64,000 nt of DNA from Ophiosphaerella korrae (GCA_028456385.1 JALNQF010000079.1:62001-126000); one strand, 5' to 3'. Positions 1-12,539 are shown, counted from the stretch's first letter. Notes: a model not told the origin generated them from the letters alone. Made by a program: numbers and translations.

Positions 1-1650
1 AAGATACTATCTAGAGTCAAGAGTGAGACTGCAGCAGAATGCAGAAGTTAAGGGTCACCGCCAACGAATGCAGCTGTACGTTTTAAGCGTGCATATCTTT
101 TAGTAACGAATTTTTTACATCCAAAGCATATGCGCTATAGCTAGACCAGGGATGCACTCGTGTCTTAACCCGAATATTGACCCCTAGCTTTTTGTTGGTG
201 TAGGCTTTTTAAGCATCGCTACATTTCGCCTAAGGCTTTGAATAACGTTAGGCAAAGCTACGTGGGCAACATTCGTCCGCCTAAACAACGGCAGGCACCT
301 GTACCGGCTACCCAACGGCACTCGGTTGTTCCTGGGTAGATATGCTCGGGAGTAGCTAGCTTAGTTAGCAACTAACTGTTGTCTAGCTCTACTTGAATCA
401 TTTTGTCGAGACTTACAACCTAACTATAGAAGACTCGTATCGAAAACAAGTGTAGATTGATGGTCGATTTTGCATGCTTGAAGTCCTAGTACTATTCAGG
501 CCGTGCCCGAAGATATAGTTCGGTTCGTCTTTCTCGACCAAAATCACACTGCTACTGCTGGCCAGCCGAGTCAAGGCTGCACACCGTCTGGCCAATTCAA
601 TTCCGGATTCGTTCCTGCCAACTCACTGAAGAGCCATACCCAGCCCCAAAATCACAAAGGCTAGGACTTAAGCAATAAACCCACCTTCTCTGTTGAAATC
701 GAAGACTACCAGCCCATTACCGTGTACTGTGCTCAGGCGCAACACTGTCAAGCAGGTATGGTGATGGTGATCAATCCAATTACAGATGGTTTGACCTCAC
801 TCGCAGCCTACCAGCAGCTATCGAGCACAGCTAGGACCAATACGCCGCAGCCCAACGTCAATGGCGGCATCCTGTGAGGTCCCCAGATTTGAGTAGAACC
901 TTGATATTGGAAACACCGAACTGATGTTGATTCATTGACTGGAACTAAGAAGCTATGAGATCTGGTGTCGGATTTGAGAGGGTTTTGGTGGTTGTGCTCG
1001 GTTTGACGTGAGTGGCACAAGAACGTGATAAATGAACGTGATAAACGTGAGAACGTCAAAGTACATGGATTGATGACTTAAATTTATTGATTGCAGTAAT
1101 TAATTCCTCTGATTGATTGATGATCATTGATCTCTCTTAACCCCTGCATGCTAGCTGCTCTAACGTCCTGCATTGTGACGCGAGACACACCAAAGCGAGA
1201 CAAAGGACAGGTACTTTAATATTCAACCATGATTTCTAGTCAGCAACGCTTGTCCCTCAGTATAATTTGCCATAGCTTTACTCTATAGGACCTGGGCAAT
1301 GGTTTCCTAGTCTACATATCGAAAATTACTAGTTGTTTAATATTCTTTACGCCGACTCTAGGAGAGCGGCTTATTCGGCTTCTCAAAGACACCTCCGTTT
1401 CCTAGGGTGCACGCCGACCAAAGACGGCTTTACATACCATTGTTATCTTTAGTGATCGGTAAGAAACATTACCAGTCTATTAGCCAGCGAGTATAGACTG
1501 TGTGGTAGCTGTAATAAGTGAGATTATGCGTCGACGCAACCCTGGTCGGTTGCTGAAACTACAATGTCTGACGCCAATCAAGATCCGCACGGAGGATAGA
1601 CTAGTATCAAAACTTATGTAATAACCTTGGCGAAGTGATGTGGTCAGCAG
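1..1650. other. No recognisable gene
   Basis: Open frames here are short and lack recognisable motifs on either strand. The stretch around 1060-1150 is AT-rich with repeated TGATTGAT-like words. I see no transposase, LTR boundary or RNA gene that I can defend. Confidence 0.5.
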
Positions 1651-1809
1651 CTTGTGGCTGTGTGTCAGCCTTCTTGTGATAGGATCACCAGGGTCATCGG
1701 GAGAACTGCTGACATGTGCATGAGGTTCTCTCCGAGAGATTTCGCAATGGAGCCCCGCTCCAAGCTTCCTTCCAAAATAGTGGCACGCAGGACAACTCCG
1801 CGTACTCAA

Positions 1810-2307
1810 ATGCACTCGTTCAATAATCTCTCCAATATGCCCACTGAGAATACCCACAATGCGACTGCCGACCTTAAACAGGAGAGCTCAGTTGCCCGCT
1901 CAGACCTCCGCGATGACGTAAACCTTGCAACCCCAAAAGATCCAACAGCACCCCAAGAACCACAAACAACTCCGGAATCACAAGCGGCCAAAGAATCTTA
2001 TGCCGACTACATCAAGAATCTGCCACCGCCATTCTGGGAGACCAAGACACCACAGACGAAAGCAACGAACGACGAGGCGGTCGCGGCTAGAATCGACGCT
2101 GTATGTGCGCCAGTGACAGCCGAGCAGCGCGAAGAAGATGAGCGTCTGAAAGCCATGTCCTGGCGCGAGCGGTGGCGTGATCGCAAGGCGAGACGAGAGG
2201 CTAAAGGGAAGAATAAAGATCCCGATTTAAGACTTGTAGAAAGGGGGAGCCGAGCACAGCTGAATGTCTTTGGTGTCAATATCAAGGAGAAGCGGGGGAA
2301 GCAGTGA
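1810..2307 (+). CDS. Small conserved-looking hypothetical protein
   Basis: The frame encodes a hydrophilic, charged protein of about 165 residues. It has a Pro/Thr/Gln-rich N-terminal half, a short motif SYADYIKNLPPPFWET near the middle, an Arg/Lys-rich helix containing MSWRERWRDRKARREAKGK, and the ending VNIKEKRGKQ. There is no signal peptide or membrane segment. The frame stays open upstream to a GTG at 1654, but the first ATGs are at 1714, 1720, 1750, 1810 and 1837; I chose 1810 and the true start may be any of these. The composition and the aromatic/charged motif argue for a real small fungal protein. I do not recognise a function. Confidence 0.5.
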   Translation: MHSFNNLSNMPTENTHNATADLKQESSVARSDLRDDVNLATPKDPTAPQEPQTTPESQAAKESYADYIKNLPPPFWETKTPQTKATNDEAVAARIDAVCAPVTAEQREEDERLKAMSWRERWRDRKARREAKGKNKDPDLRLVERGSRAQLNVFGVNIKEKRGKQ

Positions 2308-2616
2308 CGTATCTACATAAGAAATGTGCTGTAAATTGCATAGGACATTACACAACTACAAAAGAAAGCAACAGCTATGGTATGCTCGTATCTCTGTAAC
2401 GTAATTGTGACGAGCATGTTTCACTCTTGATTGCCGACAAAGTCACTATCCGCATAATTTGCACCTACTCCCGCGGTAATTCTCCTAGACTTCCCCAAGA
2501 ATTTTGTTAGGAAGTACCACCTTTCGCAATTCATGCCTGCCGGTATAGCGTCTTTTCTGCTGCAAACTCTTAATAATAAATATTGTAATTACCTTGTTAA
2601 TATCTTTTTCTAAGGG

Positions 2617-3296
2617 GGTAATATCTCTTACTATGTAGCGAGAAGTACTCTGTAGCGAGAAAAATTATAGGTACTTTGACTTTATAGTAGTATACTTTTA
2701 TCTACATCTAGATATCTATGCTATACTATTTAGGGTGGCTGCTATAGGTCTTCTTCTATCTCCCTAGTGGTACTTCTAGTAAAATTACTAATCTCGTCGT
2801 CGCCTTCGCGCCTAACTTGTAGAGAGCCTTATTCTGTAGCGAAATAGCGTTGCTTCCTAATAGCACTACTATTAAGCTCGTACTACTCTATAATACTTAT
2901 AACAGTGCTATCTAAGTCTTAGAACCTTACTACAATGCTTAGTAGTTATCACTAGCCTTATGTCTGCTGTCGCACGCAAATTCATGTAGGGCCGCCATCC
3001 CAGTTGGTACCTCTGATCGGGACGATTACCTACTCTGGCTAGCACAGAATTGCCACATAATCGTAACGTAATCTGACAAAGGGCGGCTACCAGCCGCAAA
3101 GCGGGGTTGTCGCTGTCACGCCTGTGGCTGTGCAAAGCCTTCGGGCCGACGTATACCCCGCAGCCTTGCGATCGAACTTACTCTCCGTCAACCAGCTCAC
3201 CTCTTGTAGATTCGCCACCTTACAAGGGTGTGGCCGGAACGGGTCGGCCACCCTCCTTGCTTGTGGTGGCGACACCTAGTGCTAAATCACATTACC
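2617..3296 (+). repeat. Left arm of a ~680-bp inverted repeat flanking the HET gene
   Basis: This segment matches the reverse complement of 6600-7270 along essentially its whole length. Shared landmarks are the GAAGTACTCTGTAGCGAGAAA block near the outer end, a CGTCGTCGCC block, and CACCCTCCTTGCTTGTGG near the inner end. Differences are mostly transitions plus a few small indels. The unit begins GGTAAT and ends ATTACC, so each arm carries its own short inverted ends. It could be one of two independent insertions of the same non-autonomous element, or a terminal inverted repeat of a larger element. No protein-coding potential is evident. Confidence 0.85.
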
Positions 3297-3516
3297 GCTA
3301 GATATCACTTGTAAGCGTACTTACGCAGCTTGACTGTTTCGCGTTTGTACCAGCTTCAGTCTGGTGGTTTAGACAAGAGAACATGATTTTGGGGGCCTTT
3401 CCCCGCCGTATTCACTATATAACCTCTTTCAGGGTATACCAAGGACCTCTAAGGGTGTCTCATATTAATCAAATATCTACCAATAACACTAATTTTACGT
3501 ACTGCAACACCCTGTT

Positions 3517-5926
3517 TCACACTATCTTGAACTTAAATTCGACATCATTATCGGAAACTGCGATGAAGTGTTCTACTGTTAATGCCTCTCGTCCAGCCGA
3601 TGGCTGGTTTAAGAGCTGGAACGGCTCCGAGGTGTGAATTCTCAACCACCCGATTCGATGATACTCGCCCCGTTCACTTCCAGTTCTCTCAAGTATTAGA
3701 CCCTCGAGATATCCAGTGTCACCTGCAACACCGGCCCTGAAGAATGCGCAAAAGACTCCTCTACCTGCCGCGGGCCATTCACTGTTTAGCCGCGCATCAT
3801 CCAAGCCAGACTCACAATCCGGGTATACCGTGCCATCGAGTTTAACGGCCCCACGCCCAAATATGTCCTCCCCTGGGTTCTGTAGGTGGGCGCGGCGGAG
3901 GGGGCCCTCAATCACAATATACCCTGTCCTTGCTGGGGCCGGAGATTGCTCCACTGTAGGAGTAGCAATTTCCACGATTTCATTGAGGGTATACACCTTG
4001 CTACGCAACGGCTGAAAGAACAGCCAGCCTTCGTCCGGACGCCGAAATCGAATCTCCCCATCGACCGATGCCCACGACCATGTGGGAGCACGATATGTTC
4101 GTTGTCGTCGACCTAAGCCAACCACTCGCCAGAGCAGGTCAAGTTTCAAATTGATGCGCCAGTGACCAGCAATATAATCGCTCTCAGCGATACCAAGCCG
4201 GCTCTGTAACTCTTTGACGACGCCGGCCAACGCAAGCAGCTTATCGGAACCATTCGTAAGGCCACACTTGGTGTACTGGTTGATGATTGCATGCCAATTT
4301 TGGTTGAATTCAGTCCCATCCACACTGTCGAGAGCTAGGTATGCAGTTGAGAGATCAGCTCTCAAGGTTTGAGACTTGGGCGCTCCGTACCTGGGTGACT
4401 CCTTTTCAAATCTCGATATAGGCAGTCCCTCTGGGAATGCATTAGATGCGCGAAATTGGGCGCATTCCCACCATAGCTGGTCATGCGCACAGTGTATAGT
4501 CCTTGGGGAGAGGAGTCGTTCTTGAACCACCCATGCTCGCTTGTTCAATGGCGCTCGTTCGATGCAACGCTCCCAGGCAAAGTCATCGTAACAAAAGTAT
4601 CTTCCGGCTTGGAATCCCGTCCAAGAAGCTTCGATGTACATTGGGGTTGCCAGAGCGAGGTTTCTGGAACGGAACAAGCCACCATTGGAGTTAGTAGAAG
4701 CGGTTGCGGCAAGATTGACGGAAGAGAAAGAATAAACCGAAGCCATCAACATTGCTTCTTTGAGCCAATCCTCTTCAGAATCTTGAATAATGCAAAGTGC
4801 ATCAATCCACAGATAGCGGATACCCAATGTCTTTGTGAAAGAGATAGCATCCTGGAAAGTTTGAGGTAGGTTCTTAATGTGAATATTTTTTTTTAATCTC
4901 TCATAGTTGTGCTTAAGAAGTCGGCCTGGAACTTTGCCACCCCAGCAATGGCTGAGCGTTGCGTACTTGATGTGAGAGTCGAACCCCAAACTCTCTATAA
5001 GCCTTGCTTTGTGATCTCCCTGGGGTCGAAGGTCAAGTAGCCTCGTCGGCAGTATTTGAGTATCTCCGTTTCTCAGCCTGTCTGTCGCGCGTGAGTTGCA
5101 CAATGCATGATTCTGTTGGCATTCCTTAAGCCATTTGGAGAGACCGAATATTGTCCGAGAGGAAGGTGAGGTACTGCTACTGGACACAATATGAGACTTG
5201 TCCACTTTCCCTGCAAACCTAATTTCAGTTTTCGGCCGATATTTGGAGCAGACCTTTCGTACCTTGAGGATTCAGTTTGATTAGGCTTAACCTCACTTTA
5301 AATTCTTCACCGTGGAGATTTGGCACTTCTTTCAAAAAGTAGAAGAACTCAAGACAGAGGTCTGTATCCGCTTCAGTCGATGTTGACCCAGCGTTATCCT
5401 CCGCCTCAGAGTCGGAATCTAGGTAACTCCAGGGTTGTACACTTGCAAAACCCCTTGCATCTAGAAGTTCCTTCTTGAAGTCATTGAGTTCTTCCATCTC
5501 GTCGAAGATTATGCGAATGTTCTCCCAGAGCAGGGTGCAAAGGCCACAACCATTATCTGCCGATATCATCACCCCGGAGATAGTTTGGTGAACTCGCGGT
5601 ACTTCCAACGGTTCGACCTCTTTCCCCTTGGTCTTGTCAGTGGAGGAGTCACCAGCCTCCTTTTCTCCGGCTTCAGCCTCGATGGCTGCTATGGTTTCAT
5701 GTCGGGCTATACAGGGTCGATAACTTTCATTATCACATGGAGAGGCAATTGCGTATTTTGGTTCCGCCTTTTCCTTGTCCGAGTCGGTAGCAAGCATCTC
5801 GTCCCCATCAGACCCCTCTTTGACACTAATCTCCAGTCGAAGCAGATCATTCTGTTCTGTCCAATGCCCAGTGAAAATATCTTTGCACTTCGTGCATAGG
5901 TCGCTCAGTTTAGAACAGAAAGACAT
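3517..5926 (-). CDS. HET-domain (heterokaryon incompatibility) protein, two exons
   Basis: Exon 1 is 5263-5926 and exon 2 is 3517-5210, joined across a 52-bp GTACGA...GCAG intron; the reading frame is preserved and gives 785 residues. The N-terminal part is acidic and Cys-bearing (CTKCKD near residue 13, CGLCTLLW further on), as in many fungal HET proteins. The HET domain starts at YATLSHCWGG (about 304-313), followed by YLWIDALCIIQDSEEDW and by RAWVVQERLLSPRTIH with LWWEC, the three classic HET blocks. HET domains trigger cell death on non-self recognition in fungi; that role is family knowledge, not shown here. There is no premature stop, unlike the second HET locus at 42806. The gene lies alone between the two inverted arms. 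Confidence 0.93.
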
Positions 5927-6599
5927 TGAATCAGTCGAAATATTGACGGCTGTTAGAAACCAGATCCGTTACACGGGTAATGACCACCATGTATTGGATG
6001 CAGGCTCTCGTGAGGAAATGTTGGCAGCAGGTTGGTTGAATAGGATTTAGATTGACTACCGAACGAAGGGGTACAAGGGCTCAGCTCAGGGGTTTTTGTT
6101 CCCCAGAGCCTCGCTTAACTAGCGCGAAGTCATATGACAAACCGCCCTTGCGCTGACTGCCTTATTAGGCATCCAGCTTGCATCGCCCTCGATTTCCAAC
6201 AACGACAAATCGAGCCCACACTTAAGATCTGAAATGGACAATAGGAGGGAAGGAGGCTTGGTAGCATACGCTGAGCGCAATGAGGACAGCTACAGTCTCC
6301 GTTCTATGCGTGCTAAAAGTCTTCTGCTTGGCATGCACGTCCCCACTTCCATGCATCAATTCAACCCCATTCTATATCATCCGAGGTCTATATAATTGAG
6401 AATACGCTTGTTGAACTGGCGTTGTAGAAGGCTCCGAGAGCAGCTATCGCCCATCAGTTGAGACAGCTCGCCATTTCGTCAACATTGTTCGTGCCATGTT
6501 CTCTGTCACCGTTTAGCCACCGTTTAGCCACGCTCAGCCGCCCAGCTCCCTCATCTCATTGGACACCATGCACGGCCCGTGCCTCACTCTCTCTACAAT
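5927..6599. promoter_or_regulatory. Upstream region of the HET gene; no further gene seen
   Basis: This is the 5' flank of the minus-strand HET gene, between its ATG and the right inverted arm. It presumably contains the promoter. I see no conserved regulatory site that I can name and no credible coding frame. Confidence 0.35.
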
Positions 6600-7270
6600 G
6601 GTAATAAATGTAACTTACATAGCACTAGATGTCGCCACCACAAGCAAGGAGGGTGGCTGACTAGTTCCGGCCACACCCTTGTGAGGTGGCGAATTCTGTA
6701 AGAGGTGAGTTGGCAAGGTTGAGTTGGATCGCAAGGCTGCAGAGCTAAGGGTCGACCCGCCTGCCAAGACTTTACACCGCCACAGGCCTAGCAGCCACTA
6801 AGTTCCGAAGTAACACACTGTGATGATTATGTGGCTGTTTCGCACTAGCCAGGACTAGTAATCGTTCCGGTTAGAGGTACTAATTATAGTGGCGGCCCTG
6901 CATGAATTTGCGTGCGACAGCAGACATAAGGCTAGTAATAACTCCTAAGCATTGTAGTAAGGTTCTAAGACTTAGATAGTACTATTAAAAGTATTATAGA
7001 GTAGTACAAGCTTAATAGTAGTACTATAGGGAAGCAACACTATTTCGCTAAAGAATAAGGCTCTCTACGAACTAGGCGCAAAGGCGACGACGAGATTAGT
7101 AATTTTACTAGAAGTACCACTAGGGAGATAGAAGAAGACCTATAGCAACTACTCTAAATAGTACAGCATAGATAACTAGATGTAGATAAAAGTATACTAC
7201 TTTAAATTCTAAGTACCTATGATTTTTCTCGCTACAGAGTACTTCTTAGTATATAGTAAGGGATATTACT
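6600..7270 (-). repeat. Right arm of the ~680-bp inverted repeat
   Basis: This is the reverse-complement partner of 2617-3296. The inner end starts GGTAATAAATG. The outer end, reading ...GATATTACT, coincides with the TTACT target duplication of the adjacent gypsy element, so that retrotransposon inserted at the very edge of the arm. Sequence beyond the retrotransposon (10802 onward) does not continue the match to the left flank, apart from a few bases (ATTG) that could extend the short inverted end. Confidence 0.85.
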
Positions 7271-7666
7271 TGTTACAGGCGTAACAAGAGAAATCGAGAT
7301 GGAACCAATTATTCCCGATTCGGATGCTGACGAAGCATGGGACGAGCGGGGTAACGACCTTGATTGGGAAACCAACCACAACTGGGACACGTAGCAGTGA
7401 TCTGTAATCACGTGCGAACAGATCAGTAGTGATCTGTAACGTCGCACAAACAGATCAGCATAAGTATATAGTCAGTAGCAATGCGCATCATTAGGATGGC
7501 ATCGGCAATCCAATCCTTGACCACGAACGACAATACCTTGACATCGCAAGAATCATCCTATTGTTATAGTCATTGCTCGATCACAACACGAACTTCAACC
7601 ATCACCCTTTGGTCCACCTACAACCCCTTGGGCCACTAGGAAGTCGACCCTAGTGCACCCGTAACA
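7271..7666 (+). repeat. 5' LTR of the gypsy element
   Basis: The 396-bp unit starts TGTTACAGGCG and ends AGTGCACCCGTAACA, so its ends are the inverted pair TGTTAC/GTAACA. The same 15 bases terminate the element at 10796. Internally, GATCTGTAA/CAGATCA words recur around 7398-7460. The segment immediately after 7666 would hold the primer-binding site; I did not match it to a specific tRNA. Confidence 0.85.
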
Positions 7667-7727
7667 CCTTGCCGATTAGGATACCGAAGGAAGCGAAGCG
7701 TAAGTAGCGCGCGGTCTAGCTAACACG

Positions 7728-8790
7728 ATGGAAGGAAGTTCAACCAAACAATCAGCCAAGGCACCGATGAGCAGTCACGAATCGGACAGCACGGCATGGG
7801 AAACGATCAAAGGTCGCATAAACGAATTGATCTTAGAGAAAGAAGACATGAAGATGGTGATCGACGCTTTAGAAACGCAGAACAAGGAACTGCAAGATCA
7901 CACAAAGCAGAATAAAGCACAAATTAAAGCCATTATCGAAGGACAAAACTAGATGGAACTGATTACCTAAAGACTAGAGATGAGTGCGACGAAGAAACCG
8001 CCTAAGATACCTGTACTCAAGAAGTTTGATGGAACAAGGGAGAAGTTAAGACCCTTTATAGTATCAGCACAACTCTAGATAGATGTACAAGCACTATACT
8101 TTACTACGGAAGAAAAGAAGGTGATATATATCGGAATGCACCTCGAAGAGGATGCGATGAGATGGTTTGAACCCTACTAGACAGACTACACGACACATGT
8201 ACTAATGACGTAGAAGGACGAAACCAGAGCTATCTTTAGAAGTTACGAATACTTCACCAGACGAATGAGAGCAGCATTTGGAGATACAGACATTACCTAA
8301 CAAGCGGAAGAAAAACTCGAAAAACTTATATAAAGGAAAAGTATCCCTAAGTACGTATTACAGTTTGAATAACTATTACAGAACACAGAATAGAATAAAT
8401 TAGCACTAATGTCACGATTTAAACAAGGATTAAACGAGAAAATCTAATACGAGATAATTTATATAGAGAAACTACGGACACTAGAAGCCCTAAAGTAATA
8501 GGTAATACAAATTGACGACAATCTTTAAGAATAGAAGAAAAACAAGTATAGGAGTTAACTAAGAAACTAAGACGGCGGAGACCCCATGATCCTCGACGCG
8601 AACAAGGACAAGAAAAAGAGTAAGAACAAAGACTTTACGTGCTATAACTGTAGCAAGAAAGGCTACTACGCAAAAGACTGCTAATTACAAAAGAAGAAAG
8701 ATATAGTATATTATAAATATAGGAAATTAGGACACTTTGTAAAAGACTATAGAAGTAAAGACCCTAAGAAAGATAAAGAAGCCTAGTTAA
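7728..8790 (+). pseudogene. gag remnant of the gypsy element
   Basis: It begins with an intact 74-codon frame (MEGSSTKQSAKAPM...) containing a Lys/Glu/Gln-rich coiled-coil segment, then continues in changing frames through a capsid-like region (KIPVLKKFDGTREKLRPF). It finishes with two degraded zinc knuckles near 8640 and 8710. In the first the expected CCHC His is replaced by Tyr; in the second Cys residues are replaced by Tyr. These are the G-to-A and C-to-T outcomes expected of RIP. Several TAA/TAG codons interrupt the frame. Confidence 0.8.
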
Positions 8791-10439
8791 AGACAACTAA
8801 GGGCAAGAAAGAAGTATAGAAAGTATAGGCTAAACCTTAGGAAAAGGTAGCTAGGAGCAAGGAATTATAATATATAATACTCTATTAGACCTTTTGTTAT
8901 AAAGACAACTACTATATACACCTTTCTAGTAAATAGGGAGTAGGATAGTTCCTACAAAAGAATAGAGTAGTAGTAATAAAGGAAAGAATAAAAGCTTAGC
9001 TAGAAGAGATAGTATAAGTAATAGACCTACTAATAGAAGACTTAGAAGGGGAAGAGCCCTAGACTCTATCGATCTACGCTAAAGGACTAGTAGAGGATAA
9101 AGAGACTACTACGGCTTCCTCTAAAGGACTGCGAGAAAGCGAGAAAATTAGTATAAGAGGTATAGAGTATGCCTAGCTAGATATATACAGCTACAATAGC
9201 TATACAACAATAGATATAGAGGAACGAAACAAAGAATAGAAGTTTGTTTAGAAATACTTACTAGTTATAAGTATAGAGGAAGCGTACAAAGACTAGAAAG
9301 AATACAATCCTAAGAATATAAAGTTTACAGTATTCTAATAATAGATAGAGTAATAGACAGTTGTAGTAAGAAGAATGCCTACGAGAAGGGAATAGCAGTA
9401 CCTTGTAAGAAAAACGCAATAGATTAATAAAGCCTATACACTAAGAGTACTAGTAGTGTACTATATCCTAACAATAGATACACCTAGAAAAGATAAATAC
9501 TAGGAAGGAGACGACAAAATAACAGACCTAAAATATCTAGTATATTTTAAAGTATTATAGATATTATGCTTAGATAAGAATTACATTATATATAGGAACC
9601 CTAAAGTAAACAATAGTATATAGCTTATAAGAAGAAAGGGCTATAATTATACAAAAGCAATTCTAGTAGAAAACATCTAAAGATAGGAAATAATACTAGA
9701 AGAAGGCTACTTAGTAGTAAGGCCTAGACTAAAACTATCTAAGAAATACGTCTAAGGAGGACTATAGTACAAATGCACGTACAATAAATGTCTAAAACAC
9801 GAAGAATACAAACTTAAGATAGGGCTATAGCCTTAGAAAGACAGACAATTTACAAAACTACCTAAGCAAGAATAGCTAGAAGGTATAAAAGGCCTACACA
9901 TTACGAAAATAGGTATATATTAAGGAAAGAAAGTACGCCTAATAATTAACAGTAGAGCTACAAGAAACTTTATATTAAAGAAGTTTATAGAAACATAGGG
10001 AATACAATATATAACAAAGAAGTACCCTTAACAACTAAGTACGATTAAAGGAAAACTATTCTAGGAACCTATTAGGTTCGAAACAGTACCCTCTACACTA
10101 GAACTAGAAGGGATAACGATTAAAAACATAGTTATAGACATGACAACAATTAATAACAAATAAGAAATTATACTAGGAATGCTATAGTTACAAATAACTA
10201 ACCTACATATCGATTAGAGAATAGGAAAAATCAACTACTGTAGAACAGACACGTTGAAAGCTAACATAAGTACCTGCAAAGGAGAGTTCCTAGAAGAATA
10301 CAAGAAATAGGAGAAACAGCTTATAGAGCCAGAAGATTATCTTCTAGAACATTAGCTATAGGATCTAGCGATAGAAACAGAAGAAGGCAAAGATGTAGGA
10401 TGGAGCCTAGTTTACCAAAAAACTAAAAAAGAATCTAAA

Positions 10440-10790
10440 ATCGAACGAACGTTCATCTAAAACGCAATGAAAAAGGGATAGATTAGAGAATCTAAATCCT
10501 TAATAGCACACGGACTCATATTCGTGGATAAAAAGGGGACAGAGGAGAAGAGACCCTGTGTGGACTTTAGAAAAACCAACGCAGTCACAAACAAAAATCG
10601 ATACCCCCTACCACGAATCGACGAAATGCAAGACAGACTGAGAAAGGCAAAAATCTTCACGAAACTAGATATTCAGAATGCCTATCACCAAATCAGAATC
10701 AAGAAAGGCGACGAATGGAAAACAGCGTTCCGAACACAATGGGGACTATACGAGTACCTAGTCATACCTTTCGGATTGACAAGTGCACCC
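10440..10790 (+). pseudogene. Truncated Ty3/gypsy reverse transcriptase
   Basis: The frame shows the start of the RT fold: a block ending in KPCVDFRK-like [20 protein letters not shown], then [16 protein letters not shown] with the first catalytic Asp, and PFGLTSAP. It stops being RT exactly at SAP, where the coding sequence AGTGCACCC is identical to the LTR 3' end, and runs into the LTR terminus. The YxDD box and everything downstream are absent. Confidence 0.88.
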
Positions 10791-10801
10791 GTAACATTAC
10801 T

Positions 10802-12460
10802 ATTGGTCCTGCGCCTTAACTTGCATCGACCTTCGGCCGCGTGCACAATGATGGAGAGTCGACCGAGGAACCTTGCCATAATCTGCAAGAAAGCGATAGG
10901 AAAGGGGAACACCTGGAGGGACCTCTTTTGCTAAGATCTGACTTGCCTTATCTATGTCTATCGAGTTGCTGTTGTTAGTTGTACAGAGGACTGACAGGTG
11001 TAGCAGGGCTACCTACTGCCGCGCGTCAAAGGATACATTGAACAAGGGCGGCAGCAGGAATAAGAGCCACAGTTATTTTTAGAGAGTATGCTATATCGGG
11101 TATAGACGTGGCGTGGAGTAGATTAGATAATCATTGCTATGTGTCGTAAAATGCCACTAAATTGGCTGCTTCCAGAAGAGCACGGAGAAACTCTCGGAAA
11201 GTGTTTCTCTAGCTGATCATCGCAAGACGTTTAGACTACAATCTTTACCGCTTAAACCTTCTACTCCGACCACCGAACGATTAATTAACGCTCTGCAGAC
11301 TTCGGAAGAGAGGGTAAAGAGGCAGACCAGGTTCTAGAAGCTGTTACAAGATCATCGATATCTTGAGCAATAGTGGGAGATTCATGGCCATGATGTAGGG
11401 ATATAGAAAACATATGCTATTCGATCGCTCGCAAAAGTTTTAGGATGAGGTTCTTAATATGAGGGAACATTTTGAGCTTTTGATGCAAAAGTGTCTCGCG
11501 ACACTGTGTCTCGGGTTATAGTGGGTGACCTTATATACCCGTCTCTACCCGGTTCGCTGAGGCTGGCCGGCATAGGTGGTGGAGGTCCGCTATCTCTGCT
11601 GTTGTGGGTCGGCTCCATGCCGTTCGGACTACGATGCGATGGGCCATTATACTCGCGATAGCGATTGCGCATGTGACAGTCTGGATTGCTAGCTCTCCAT
11701 AGTTGAGTTGGAGTGATACTAGCGTCGACGATGACTATTACAGCCTATTACAGCCAGCTCGGTTGACGCTGGACTGATAGTCTAATCTGACATCTGGAGA
11801 GAGTGGTTTATCTGAAAGTAGCTATGCCCGCTCAGGAGATTACAGAGGAAACCCCCCTCTTCATCTCTTCTAACATTGGCAGTGCCGTCCTTAATCCTTG
11901 GGAGCACTTCGCAAGCATGTCTTTCAAGTACTCTGTACTAGCAGCATATCTATCTACTTGCTCTTGAAGCTGTTGATTATTCTCGCACATTTTGCAAAGC
12001 TGTTCTTCTGCAAGCTTCACTCGCTGAGATTCTGTAGTTGCCTTTTCCTTCTATGTTTCTATCTCCTCTCGTAGCTTGACATTTGCACTTTGTAGGTGAT
12101 CGATCTTTGCACTGAAGCTAACGTCGTGTGATCGAAGCTATATATGCATTAAGAAGGTCTTACAGGCGTGACGCCTTAAACTTAGACTTACAGAAGTGAG
12201 AAGATTCAGCTCGCTAGTATTATATGTAGATACATATACAGCCTTAAATAAGATCCCTACTCCTTCGCATAAGGTTTTGTAAGCATTAATAGAATACTAA
12301 CTTAGATTCTTAGTAAATATTTGTGAAAAGATCCTGCGTTTTTTAGGCGAAATCTTCTAAGCATATAGATTATTTAGGCTAGGACTAAGGCGAACTTTAG
12401 ATAGCTTTACGTTAATCTCAAGAGTACTTTCTTTAATAGTATAAGGTATACTTCTATATA
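10802..12460. other. Intergenic DNA with decayed, unrecognised coding relics
   Basis: Composition is closer to normal up to about 11.1 kb and becomes AT-rich after 12.1 kb. On the minus strand 11832-12020 plus its upstream extension encodes a coiled-coil-like peptide (Glu/Gln/Lys-rich, containing LCKMCENNQQLQEQV) interrupted upstream by stops. On the plus strand 11150-11440 has a broken frame with helical content. I recognise no family; both look like pieces of old repeats. Confidence 0.4.
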
Positions 12461-12539
12461 ACGTGTTCCACCACTCAACCCGACAAACTACTCAACCTGA
12501 CACTTTTCCTTAGTACTGCGAACACCACCTCTTTAGGGG

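Larger units (their letters stand above)
7271..10796 (+). mobile_element. Ty3/gypsy LTR retrotransposon with large internal deletion, RIP-like decay
   Basis: The element begins with a complete LTR (7271-7666, TGTTAC...GTAACA) and carries gag, a decayed protease region and the first part of reverse transcriptase. It ends abruptly in the last 15 bp of the 3' LTR (AGTGCACCCGTAACA at 10782-10796). It is flanked by identical 5-bp duplications TTACT at 7266-7270 and 10797-10801. RNase H, integrase and nearly all of the 3' LTR are missing. Many in-frame TAA/TAG codons sit where Gln or Trp would be expected, and TpA is strongly enriched, as expected of RIP. It cannot transpose by itself. Confidence 0.9.
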
